A stretch of DNA of 64,000 nucleotides, from contig NZ_JBDJKW010000002.1 of the NCBI RefSeq assembly GCF_039673065.1, positions 62,001 to 126,000 of the forward strand, given 5' to 3'. Origin of the DNA: Allobosea sp039673065 (GTDB lineage Bacteria; Pseudomonadota; Alphaproteobacteria; Rhizobiales; Beijerinckiaceae). Below are positions 56,626 through 64,000 of this stretch, piece by piece (within the stretch, counting starts at the first letter, position 1; each line of letters begins with the position of its first letter). The notes below the pieces were generated by a model that was given only the letters and a program-made list of their open reading frames with translations, was not told where the DNA came from and did not search any database. Position numbers and translations under genes: made by a program.

Positions 56626-58025
56626 GCGGCACCCTGCGCTGGATCGCGGCCGGCGGCGACGAGCTTGGCGAGCGCGGCCGAGGCGATGCGGGTCTTCAGG
56701 GAATCGGCGCGGCTGGTCAGGATGATCGGCACGCGCGCGCCGAGCACGAGCCCGGCCGCATCGGCGCCGCCGAGATAGATCAGCTGCTTGGCTAGCATGT
56801 TGCCGGCTTCGAGATCCGGCACGAGCAGGATGTCGGCCTGGCCGGCGACGGGCGAGACGATGCCCTTGGTGCGGGCGGCGTCCGGGCTGATCGCGTTGTC
56901 GAAGGCGAGCGGGCCGTCGACGCGGGCGCCGGTGATCTGGCCGCGCGCCGCCATCACCGTCAGCGCCGCGGCGTCGAGCGTCGACGGCATGCGGGCGTTG
57001 ACGGTCTCGACCGCGGCGAGCACCGCGACGCGCGGCTCGGCGATGCCGAGCACATGCAGCATGTCGACGGCGTTCTGGCAGATGTCGCGCTTCTGCTCGA
57101 GCGTCGGCTGGATGTTGATGGCGGCGTCGGTGACGATCAGCGGCTTCGGGTAGGACGGGACCGACATCGCATAGACATGGCTGACCCGGCGTTCGGTGCG
57201 CAGGCCGCTGCCGGGCGCCACCACGGCGCCGAGCAGTTCGTCGCTGTGCAGGCTGCCCTTCATCAGCGCCGCGACCTTGCCAGCCACGGCGAGCTCGACG
57301 GCGCGGGCGGCGGCGGCATGGCTGTGCTCGGTCGACTCGATCGCCATCCCGTCGAGCGAGACGCCGACCTTCTCGGCGGCGGCGCGGATCTTCGCTTCCG
57401 GGCCGATCAGCAGCGGTTCGAGCAGGCCCTCGTCACGGATTTCGACCGCGGCGAGGATCGCCTCGGGCGAGCAGGGATGGACGATCGCCGCAGTCAACGC
57501 GGGCAGGGCGCGCGCCCTGGCGACGAAGGCGCGGTAGTCGTCGTCGCGGCGCAGCGAGACCTCCGGGAGGCGCGCGCCCGGCACGACGATCTCGCGGTCG
57601 GGCGCGATCACCGTGGCGACGCCGGCCAGCACTTCCTCGCCCGTCTGGTTGACGGCGCGGGTGTCGAGCCGGACGCGGCGCTTCTCCGCCTGCTTCTCGA
57701 GCACCGTGACGGTCACCGTGATCGTGTCGCCCGGGCAGACCGGCTTGAGGAAATGCAGCTCCTGCCCGAGATAGATGGTGCCGGGCCCGGGCAGTCTTGT
57801 GCCGAGCACGGTCGAGACCAGCGCTGCCGTCCACATGCCGTGAGCGACGATATGGCCGAACAGGTCGGTCGCGGCGAAGGCTGAGTCGAGATGGGCCGGG
57901 TTCACATCGCCGGAGACGGTGGCGAACAGGTCGATGTCGTCGCGGCCGACGATGCGCACCAGCGAGGCGCTCTCGCCGATGGCGAGCGCGTCGAAGGGGC
58001 GGTTCCTGAGAAGCGGTTGGTCCAT
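56622..58025 (-). CDS. MaoC-like hydratase fused to phosphate acyltransferase
   Basis: The product is 467 aa with two domains. Residues 1-150 form a hot-dog MaoC-type (R)-specific enoyl-CoA hydratase (DLFATVSGDVNPAHLDSAFA, LFGHIVAHGMWTAALVSTVLG) with the Asp/His hydratase pair. Residues ~165-467 form a phosphate acetyl/butyryltransferase (HPCSPEAILAAVEI, VVAPGSGLRTERRVSHVYAM, TDAAINIQPTLEQKRDIC, FDNAISPDAARTKGI). Such bifunctional proteins are known in proteobacteria. The start at 58025 is seven bases after the phaC stop. The fusion links enoyl/3-hydroxyacyl-CoA interconversion with acyl-phosphate formation. Confidence 0.9.
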   Translation of the reverse strand: MDQPLLRNRPFDALAIGESASLVRIVGRDDIDLFATVSGDVNPAHLDSAFAATDLFGHIVAHGMWTAALVSTVLGTRLPGPGTIYLGQELHFLKPVCPGDTITVTVTVLEKQAEKRRVRLDTRAVNQTGEEVLAGVATVIAPDREIVVPGARLPEVSLRRDDDYRAFVARARALPALTAAIVHPCSPEAILAAVEIRDEGLLEPLLIGPEAKIRAAAEKVGVSLDGMAIESTEHSHAAAARAVELAVAGKVAALMKGSLHSDELLGAVVAPGSGLRTERRVSHVYAMSVPSYPKPLIVTDAAINIQPTLEQKRDICQNAVDMLHVLGIAEPRVAVLAAVETVNARMPSTLDAAALTVMAARGQITGARVDGPLAFDNAISPDAARTKGIVSPVAGQADILLVPDLEAGNMLAKQLIYLGGADAAGLVLGARVPIILTSRADSLKTRIASAALAKLVAAGRDPAQGAA

Positions 58026-58032
58026 CGAGGCC

Positions 58033-59829
58033 TCAGCGTTGCAGGACATAGGTGCCGGGCGCGTCGGCGAGCGGCGCGAAGCCGGCCTCGGGCGCGCCCA
58101 TCGGCGGCGGGGCGATGCGTTCGGCTGTCCCTTGGCCGGCGAGCCACTCGATCCAGGGCGTCCACCAGGAGCCCTCGCGCAGTTCAGCCGCCTCGACCCA
58201 TTCGTCGGGCGAGAGGCTGAGCGCGCCATGGGCCTGCGTCGCGATGCGGAAATGCCGGCGGGGATGGCCGGGCTCGCTGACGATGCCGGCATTGTGGCCG
58301 CCGCTGGTCAGCACGAAGGTGACGTCTGTATCTGTCAGGTTGTGGATCTTGTAGACCGAGCGCCAAGGCGCGACATGGTCGCGCTCGGTGCCGACGACGA
58401 AGAGCGGCGCGCGGATGTTCTGCAGCGAGACGGGCCGCCCCTCGACGACGAGGCGCGCTGCGGCGAGATCGTTGTCGAGATAGAGCTTGCGCAGATATTC
58501 GGCATGCATGCGGTAGGGCATGCGGGTCGCGTCGGCGTTCCAGGCCATCAGGTCGTTCATCGGCATGCGCTCGCCCAGCATGTAGTCGCGCACCAGCCGC
58601 GACCAGACCAGGTCGTTGGAGCGCAGCAGCTGGAAGGCGCCGGCCATCTGCCCGGAATCGAGATAGCCGCGGTTCCACATCATGCTCTCGAGCACGTGCA
58701 GCTGGCTGTGGTCGATGAACAGAGCGAGTTCGCCGGGCTCGCTGAAATCGGTCTGCGCCGCCAGCAGCGTCAGGCTGGCGAGGCGCTCGTCGCCGGCCTT
58801 CGCCATCGCGGCCGCCGCGATCGAGAGCAGGGTGCCGCCGAGGCAGTAGCCGGCGGCGTGGACACGCTGGCCGGGGACGATCGCGGCGATGGCGTCGAGC
58901 GCGGCCATCACGCCGAGCCTGCGATAATCGTCGAGCCCGAGATCGCGGTCCTGCTCGCCGGGATTGCGCCAGGAGATGCAGAACACCGTGCGCCCCTGCG
59001 CCACCAGATGGCGGATCAGCGAATTCCCCGGCGACAGGTCGAGGATGTAGTACTTCATGATCCAGGCCGGCACGATCAGAACCGGCTCGGCGTGCACCGT
59101 TTCGGTCGCCGGCGCGTACTGGATCAGCTCGATCAGATGGTTGCGGTAGACGACCTTGCCGGGCGTCACCGCCACCTCGCGGCCGACCGCGAAGTCCTCG
59201 GTGCCGACCGGCGGCTGGCCCGAGAGCTGCCGCGTCGCATCCTCGGCCCAGTTGCGCAGGCCCTCGACCAGATTGGCGCCGCCGGTCTCCAGCGTGCGCG
59301 CGACGATCTCGGGATTGGCGAAGGGCAGGTTGACCGGCGACATCATGTCGAGTACCTGCCGCGCCGCGAAGGAGACCACCGCCTCGTGATGCGGCGTCAC
59401 GCCCGGCACCTCGCGCGTGACGTTGTGCCACCATTGCTGGTTGAGCAGGAAGGCCTGCGACCAGACATTGTAGGGAAAGCGCTGCCAGGCCTCGTCCCGG
59501 AAGCGGTCGTCCCCGGGCAGGGGCTCGATGCAGCCGGGCGCGTCCTTGTCGAAGGCGGTCGACAGCAGGTGCGCCAGCAGCCGCTGCGCCTTGCGCGTCG
59601 CCTTGTAGGCCAGCTCGGCGCGCTTTCCGGGCGCGGCGGCGAGATGGATCGCCCAGTCGTAATAGGCGAGCGCCAGGGCCTGCGGCGAGAGCCCGCCGGT
59701 GAACTGGGCAGCCAGCGCCTCGCGCATGCGGTCCATGGAGCGGAAGGCTTCCAGCCCGAGCGCTTCCGGCGGCGCCGGGATGGCGGTCTCGTCGGGCCGG
59801 CTGGCGTGGGGTGGAGACTTGCGCGGCAT
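58033..59829 (-). CDS. phaC: Class I poly(3-hydroxyalkanoate) synthase
   Basis: Polymerises (R)-3-hydroxyacyl-CoA into storage granules. The product is 598 aa, the class I size. The conserved N-terminal region FPYNVWSQAFLLNQQWW precedes the alpha/beta-hydrolase core. The lipase-like box is GYCLGG with the nucleophile Cys near residue 329, the catalytic Asp is in AWNADATRMP and the His in TSGGHNAGIVSEP. An AAAGGA precedes ATG 59829. It heads the maoC-pta/ackA/fabI set and follows the TetR gene by 53 bases. No phaA, phaB or phasin gene is adjacent, so this may be an accessory synthase. Confidence 0.95.
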   Translation of the reverse strand: MPRKSPPHASRPDETAIPAPPEALGLEAFRSMDRMREALAAQFTGGLSPQALALAYYDWAIHLAAAPGKRAELAYKATRKAQRLLAHLLSTAFDKDAPGCIEPLPGDDRFRDEAWQRFPYNVWSQAFLLNQQWWHNVTREVPGVTPHHEAVVSFAARQVLDMMSPVNLPFANPEIVARTLETGGANLVEGLRNWAEDATRQLSGQPPVGTEDFAVGREVAVTPGKVVYRNHLIELIQYAPATETVHAEPVLIVPAWIMKYYILDLSPGNSLIRHLVAQGRTVFCISWRNPGEQDRDLGLDDYRRLGVMAALDAIAAIVPGQRVHAAGYCLGGTLLSIAAAAMAKAGDERLASLTLLAAQTDFSEPGELALFIDHSQLHVLESMMWNRGYLDSGQMAGAFQLLRSNDLVWSRLVRDYMLGERMPMNDLMAWNADATRMPYRMHAEYLRKLYLDNDLAAARLVVEGRPVSLQNIRAPLFVVGTERDHVAPWRSVYKIHNLTDTDVTFVLTSGGHNAGIVSEPGHPRRHFRIATQAHGALSLSPDEWVEAAELREGSWWTPWIEWLAGQGTAERIAPPPMGAPEAGFAPLADAPGTYVLQR

Positions 59830-59882
59830 GGCGGTCCTTTCGGCGGGATGGTCGGTCTGGGCGCGGCGTCTGGCAAGGCCGG

Positions 59883-60497
59883 TCAGGCCGGCGTCGCGTC
59901 GGTCGGCACGCCGAGGCAGGCGTTCAGCATGGCTTCGAGCATCGGCACGACCTCCTCCATCCTCGCAGGGTCGAGGGCCGGGAGGCCGAGACCCTCACCC
60001 AGCAATGCGACGCCGGCGAGACAGGCGAGGGCGAGCGTGGCGCGCGTCTGGCCGTCCTCGTCGAAGCGGGCGGCGAGCGGGGCGACGAAGTCGCGCAGCA
60101 CCATCTCGCGCAGCATCGGCCTGGCTTGGCCGCTGCACAGCGAGCGCACGATAATGTCGAAGGGCGCCGGCTCGTCGGCCTGCGCCTGGCCAAGCTGGCG
60201 GGAGAGCCGGGCGGCGAGGGGCCCGGCCGGGGCAGGCGCGGCCGCAGCTTGCGCGAAGCCGTCGTCGAAGGCGCTCGCGACCGCTTCGCGAAACAGCGCC
60301 TCCTTCGAGCCGAAGGCCCGGTGCACCAGCGCGACATCGACGCCGACATCGCCGGCGATGTGACGCAGCGCCGTCGCCTCGTAGGACTGCGCGGCGAAGC
60401 GCAGCCGCGCGGCGCGCAGGATGCGCTGGCGCGTGTCGCGTGCCGAACGGCCGGAGGTCACGGGGGCGGGCATCGGCTTGGGATCCCTGTCGAGCAT
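59883..60497 (-). CDS. TetR/AcrR-family transcriptional regulator
   Basis: The product is 204 aa. The N-terminal helix-turn-helix is RQRILRAARLRFAAQSYEATALRHIAGDVGVDVALVHRAFGSKEALFREAV (residues ~24-74), and an all-alpha ligand-binding domain follows. The start at 60497 is used; ATG 60473 is possible. It is codirectional with phaC and divergent from the P-type ATPase, with a perfect palindrome 27 bases upstream of its start codon, so it probably regulates itself and one or both flanking units. The effector is unknown. Confidence 0.9.
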   Translation of the reverse strand: MLDRDPKPMPAPVTSGRSARDTRQRILRAARLRFAAQSYEATALRHIAGDVGVDVALVHRAFGSKEALFREAVASAFDDGFAQAAAAPAPAGPLAARLSRQLGQAQADEPAPFDIIVRSLCSGQARPMLREMVLRDFVAPLAARFDEDGQTRATLALACLAGVALLGEGLGLPALDPARMEEVVPMLEAMLNACLGVPTDATPA

Positions 60498-60523
60498 GCA
60501 GGCGCAGCGTAGCGGCGTCGGCG

Positions 60524-60537
60524 TCAACGCGCGTTGA
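60524..60537. promoter_or_regulatory. Perfect 14-bp palindrome, candidate TetR operator
   Basis: TCAACGCGCGTTGA is an uninterrupted palindrome in the TetR-ATPase divergent region. Dimeric TetR proteins typically bind such sites next to their own gene. It shares four bases with the FNR-type box. Confidence 0.55.
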
Positions 60538-60547
60538 TCTCGATCAA
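60534..60547. promoter_or_regulatory. FNR/FixK-type box TTGAT-N4-ATCAA
   Basis: TTGATCTCGATCAA matches the full consensus for FNR/FixK/Anr proteins at all ten defined positions. It lies 104 bases upstream of the ATPase start. Its centre (60540.5) is about 40 bases upstream of the start site predicted from the GATAAT hexamer, close to class II activator geometry. Confidence 0.75.
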
Positions 60548-60567
60548 TGCAGGGTGACCTAGCGGCA

Positions 60568-60573
60568 GATAAT
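60568..60573 (+). promoter_or_regulatory. -10-like element for the ATPase-usp unit
   Basis: GATAAT in a GC-rich spacer. No matching -35 hexamer is seen at 16-18 bases; the FNR-type box occupies that position, as expected for an activator-dependent promoter. Confidence 0.5.
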
Positions 60574-60650
60574 CCGGCTTGCCATGACGGGGCGGCCCGC
60601 CGGGTTACGGCCGGGACGCGCCGCCATCGAAAAGATGGAGATGCGACACG

Positions 60651-63395
60651 ATGGCCGAGGCCCCCGACCGCGCCGCTGCGACCGCTGCCGGCCCCGCCTG
60701 GCACGCCATGACCACGGAGGCCGCGATCTTAAGGCTGGCGGCCGTGCCCGGCGGGCTGAGCGGCGCTGAAGCCGCGCTGCGCCTGGCGCGCAACGGGCCG
60801 AACCGCCTGCCGGTGCCGCCGCGCCCCAATCCGGCGCTGCGTTTCCTGCGCCAGTTCCACAGCGCGCTGATCTATTTCCTGATCGCCGCGGCGGTCGCCT
60901 CGTCGCTGCTCGGGCATCTCGTCGATGCCGCCGTCATCGTCGCGGTGGTGCTGGTCAATGCGGTGATCGGCTTCGTGCAGGAGGGGCGGGCCGAGCAGGC
61001 GCTCGACGCCATCAGCCGGATGATCGCGCCGCGCGCGCCGGTGCTGCGCGACGGCCATCGCCTGTCGGTCCCGGCCGAAGAGATCGTCGCGGGAGACGTG
61101 GTGCTGCTCGAACCCGGCGACCGGGTGCCTGCCGATCTGCGGCTGCTGCGTGCCCGCAGCCTGCTGATCGACGAGGCGATCCTGACCGGTGAATCGGTCG
61201 CGTCCGCCAAGGCCGTGGCGCCGGTGGTGGCCGAGGCCGCGCTCGGCGACCGCTCGTCCATGGCCTATTCCGGCAGCCTCGTCGCGGCCGGGCAGGGCGC
61301 CGGGCTCGTCGTCGCCACCGGCGAAGCCAGCGAGCTCGGGCGGATCAGCCGGCTGATCGGCGCCGCCCAGCCGCTCGAAACCCCGCGGCTGCGCCAGATC
61401 GACCAGTTCGGCCGGCGCTTCACCTCTGTCGCGATCGCGGGGGCCGTGCTGGTCTTCGCGCTGGCGACGCTGCTGCGCGGCTATCCCTGGGACGATGCGC
61501 TCGTCGTGGTGGTGGCGTTGGCGGTGGGCGTGGTGCCCGAGGGCCTGCCGGCGGTGATCACCATCACGCTCGCCATCGGCGTGCGGCGCATGGCGGCCCG
61601 CAACGCCATCATCCGCCGCCTGCCGGCGGTCGAGACGCTCGGCGCGACCTCGATCATCTGCTCCGACAAGACCGGCACGCTGACCCGCAACGAGATGGCG
61701 GCGCGCCGCATCGTCGTCTCCGATGGGACGATCTTCGCCGAAGGCGTTGGCTATGCACCGGCCGGCAGGCTGGCCGACGGCGCCGGGGAGGCCGTTCCGG
61801 CGGGCGACACCGTCGCAGTCCCGGTCGCCGAACTCGTGCGCTGCGGGCTGCTCTGCAACGACGCGGTGCTGCGCCAGCGCGGGGGCGAGTGGCATGTCGA
61901 GGGCGACCCGATGGAGGGCGCGCTGGTCGCGCTCGCCGGGCGCGCCGGCTGCAACGGCGAGGCTGTGCGCGGCGGGCACCGGCGCCTGGACGAGATTCCC
62001 TTCGACGCCGAGCACCGCTTCATGGCGACGCTGCACGAGGACGGCGCCGGCCGTCGCACGATCTTGGTAAAGGGCGCGCCAGAGCGGCTGCTCGCCATGT
62101 GCGCGCTCCAGGCGGGGGCGGGCGAGCCCCAGCCGCTCGACCATGCCTTCTGGACGGCTTCGATCGCCGAGGCGGCCGGCGCCGGCGAGCGCGTGCTCGG
62201 CTTCGCGGCGAAGCCTGTCGCGGGCGAGGTCGAGACGATCGCCCGTGATGTGCTGGCGGACGGTCTCGTCTTCCTCGGGCTGGTCGGCTTCATCGATCCC
62301 CCGCGCGACGAGGCGGTGGCTGCGGTCCGCGAATGCCGCTCGGCCGGGATCGGGGTCAAGATGATCACCGGCGACCATGGCGCGACGGCCGCGGCGATCG
62401 CCCGCCAGCTCGGCCTGGCCGAGGCGCCACGCGTGGTGACGGGGGCCGAGCTGGAGACGGTGAGCGAGGACGAGCTTCCGGCGCTTGCGCTGGCGACCCA
62501 TGTCTTCGCGCGCGCCAATCCGGAGCACAAGCTGCGCATCGTGCGGGCCCTGCAATCGACCGGCGCGGTGGTGGCGATGACCGGCGACGGCGTCAACGAC
62601 GCGCCGTCGCTGAAGCAGGCGGATGTCGGCATCGCCATGGGGCGAAAGGGCACGGAAGCCGCCAAGCAGGCCGCGCAGATGGTGCTGACCGACGACAATT
62701 TCGCGACGATCGTCGCCGCCGTGCACGAGGGCCGCACGGTCTACGACAACATCCGCAAGGTGATCGCCTGGACCATCCCGACCAATGGCGGCGAGGTGCT
62801 GATGATCATCGCCGCGATCGCGCTCGGCATGGCGCTGCCGATGACGGCGGTGCAGATCCTCTGGCTCAACCTGGTGCTGACGGTGACGCTCGGCCTGGTG
62901 CTCGCCTTCGAGCCGGCTGAGCCCGATACGATGCGGCGCATGCCGCGGGCGCCGGACAGCGCGCTGCTGACGCCGTTCCTGCTTTGGCGCGTGGTGCTGG
63001 TCTCGGCACTGTTCATGCTGGGCGGCTTCGGCATCTTCGCCTATGCCCGGGCGAAGGGCCTCTCCGACGAGACCGCACGCACCATGGTGGTCAACACGCT
63101 GGTCGTCATGGAAATCTTCTACCTGTTCAACGTCCGCTTCCTGCACGGGCGCTCGCTGAGCTGGCGCGGCGCGCTGGGCACGCCGAGCGTGCTGCTGGCG
63201 ATCGCGGCGGTGGTGACGGCGCAGCTCGGCTTCACCTATGCTCCCTGGATGCAGGATCTGTTCGGCACGCGCCCGGTCGCCTTGGCCGACGGCGTCGTCA
63301 TCGTGCTGATCGGCGTCGCCATGTTCGGCCTGCTGGAGGGCGAGAAGCTCGTCCTGCGCCGGACGGGGCTGATGGCACGGCTCGGCGGCGTCTGA
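60651..63395 (+). CDS. P-type cation-transporting ATPase (type II, PEGL group)
   Basis: The product is 914 aa. An N-terminal cation-ATPase domain (LSGAEAALRLARNGPNRLP) precedes the first membrane pair. The actuator loop has ILTGES, M4 has VVPEGLPAV, and the phosphorylated Asp339 is in CSDKTGTLTRNEM. The nucleotide-binding domain has VKGAPERLL, and the hinge MTGDGVNDAPSLKQADVGIAMG is complete. PEGL in M4 places it with Ca2+/Mn2+-type and Na+/K+-type pumps, not heavy-metal pumps; the ion cannot be assigned. GGAG lies 11 bases upstream. The usp gene follows 41 bases later. Confidence 0.93.
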   Translation: MAEAPDRAAATAAGPAWHAMTTEAAILRLAAVPGGLSGAEAALRLARNGPNRLPVPPRPNPALRFLRQFHSALIYFLIAAAVASSLLGHLVDAAVIVAVVLVNAVIGFVQEGRAEQALDAISRMIAPRAPVLRDGHRLSVPAEEIVAGDVVLLEPGDRVPADLRLLRARSLLIDEAILTGESVASAKAVAPVVAEAALGDRSSMAYSGSLVAAGQGAGLVVATGEASELGRISRLIGAAQPLETPRLRQIDQFGRRFTSVAIAGAVLVFALATLLRGYPWDDALVVVVALAVGVVPEGLPAVITITLAIGVRRMAARNAIIRRLPAVETLGATSIICSDKTGTLTRNEMAARRIVVSDGTIFAEGVGYAPAGRLADGAGEAVPAGDTVAVPVAELVRCGLLCNDAVLRQRGGEWHVEGDPMEGALVALAGRAGCNGEAVRGGHRRLDEIPFDAEHRFMATLHEDGAGRRTILVKGAPERLLAMCALQAGAGEPQPLDHAFWTASIAEAAGAGERVLGFAAKPVAGEVETIARDVLADGLVFLGLVGFIDPPRDEAVAAVRECRSAGIGVKMITGDHGATAAAIARQLGLAEAPRVVTGAELETVSEDELPALALATHVFARANPEHKLRIVRALQSTGAVVAMTGDGVNDAPSLKQADVGIAMGRKGTEAAKQAAQMVLTDDNFATIVAAVHEGRTVYDNIRKVIAWTIPTNGGEVLMIIAAIALGMALPMTAVQILWLNLVLTVTLGLVLAFEPAEPDTMRRMPRAPDSALLTPFLLWRVVLVSALFMLGGFGIFAYARAKGLSDETARTMVVNTLVVMEIFYLFNVRFLHGRSLSWRGALGTPSVLLAIAAVVTAQLGFTYAPWMQDLFGTRPVALADGVVIVLIGVAMFGLLEGEKLVLRRTGLMARLGGV

Positions 63396-63436
63396 CGCCG
63401 CGGCTGCGCGAGACCACGGACTTCAAGGAGAGAGCG

Positions 63437-64000
63437 ATGCCTTCGACCCCCGCCACCGCCAACCTGCCGCGCAGGCTCCTGCTGGCGACCGATCTGAGCT
63501 GCCGCTGCGACCGGGCGCTCGATCGCGCCGTGGCGCTCTGCCGCCAGTGGCAGGCGGAGCTGGTCGTGGTCCACGCGCTGGAGAGCCAGCGGGCGATCGT
63601 CCCGCGCGAGCAGATCTCGGCGGAGGCGCGCATCGCCGAGGTGGAAGGGCGCCTGAAGCGCGACCTCGCCGGGGCATTCCTGCAGCCGACGATCGTGGTC
63701 GAGCCCGGCGATCCGGCCGAGCTCGTGCTGCGCAGCGTCGCCGAGCAGGGCTGCGACCTGATCGTCGCGGGCATTGCGCGCGACGAGATCTTCGGCCGGA
63801 TCGCGCTCGGCAATACGGTGGATGCGCTGCTGCGCGCCGCGCCGGTGCCGCTGCTCGTGGTCAAGGACCGTCCGCACGGCGCCTATGAGCGCGTGCTGGT
63901 GGCGACCGATTTCTCGGGGGACGCGCAGGCCGCACTCGCCATGGCGGTGCGGATCGCGCCGAACGGCCTGACCCTCTTCCATGCCTTCGATGCGCCGTTC
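63437..64000 (+). CDS. Universal stress protein, tandem UspA domains, partial
   Basis: The frame is open from ATG 63437 to the right edge (188 codons). An AAGGAG at 63425-63430 is ideally spaced. The first Usp domain runs from RRLLLATDLSCRCDRALDRAV to FGRIALGNTVDALLRAAPVPLLVV. A second begins at YERVLVATDFSGDAQAALAMAV and is cut by the window end. UspA proteins bind nucleotides and are frequently induced under oxygen limitation, fitting the FNR-type box upstream of the preceding ATPase. Confidence 0.9.
   Translation, partial: MPSTPATANLPRRLLLATDLSCRCDRALDRAVALCRQWQAELVVVHALESQRAIVPREQISAEARIAEVEGRLKRDLAGAFLQPTIVVEPGDPAELVLRSVAEQGCDLIVAGIARDEIFGRIALGNTVDALLRAAPVPLLVVKDRPHGAYERVLVATDFSGDAQAALAMAVRIAPNGLTLFHAFDAPF

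Overview
The window is a high-G+C bacterial chromosome segment whose gene content and order point to an alphaproteobacterium of the order Hyphomicrobiales (Rhizobiales). The evidence is the run frr-uppS-cdsA-dxr-rseP-bamA-lpxD-fabZ-lpxA-lpxI-lpxB followed by gltA, gltX, comEC, lexA, moeA, moaC, trpCDGE, ppiD, tpiA, secG and pyrG. Supporting signs are LpxI in place of LpxH, a GTTC-N7-GTTC SOS operator upstream of lexA, an IalB-type periplasmic protein, opgGH and a class I PHA synthase. A Bosea/Methylobacterium/Bradyrhizobium-like host fits, but the family cannot be fixed from sequence reading alone. I see no rRNA, tRNA, CRISPR array, prophage or insertion sequence.

Layout. 1-12.6 kb: the edge of a VOC-fold gene, then a plus-strand envelope block covering ribosome recycling, undecaprenyl-PP, CDP-diacylglycerol, DXP-pathway isoprenoids, RseP, BamA and lipid A. 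A perfect bidirectional terminator separates it from gltA. 12.8-26.8 kb: mostly minus strand, with gltA, gltX, lexA, moeA, moaC and trpC-D-G-E downstream of ppiD; comEC is the only plus-strand gene. 27-36.5 kb: tpiA-secG-pyrG, a VOC protein, opgG-opgH (osmoregulated periplasmic glucans) and glmU. 36.7-46.1 kb: glmS, two small membrane proteins (YbaN-like and DUF502), recG, sdhE, a REP-like palindromic element and mfd. 46.1-53 kb: accessory genes, namely a lid-less ANL-like protein, a YejA-like solute-binding protein, IalB, DUF2939, a tiny Tat-exported basic protein, and a quinone reductase divergent from a LysR regulator.

53-64 kb is the most interesting part. An APH/P-loop fusion kinase converges on a tightly packed minus-strand set: TetR - phaC - [MaoC-phosphotransacylase fusion] - ackA - fabI. 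Divergent from the TetR gene are a PEGL-type P-type cation ATPase and a universal stress protein that runs off the right edge. The divergent intergenic region carries an exact TTGAT-N4-ATCAA FNR/FixK-type box. A GATAAT -10-like hexamer lies at nearly class II spacing from it, and a perfect 14-bp palindrome that could be the TetR operator overlaps it. Together these suggest an oxygen-responsive carbon and redox overflow module. In it, 3-hydroxyacyl-CoA could go either to PHA or, through hydratase, enoyl reductase, phosphotransacylase and kinase, to a short-chain acid plus ATP. That pathway is inferred from gene content and has not been demonstrated.

Translational coupling is frequent. Four-base GTGA or ATGA overlaps occur at uppS/cdsA, lpxI/lpxB, trpC/moaC, moaC/moeA, opgG/opgH, maoC-pta/ackA and ackA/fabI.
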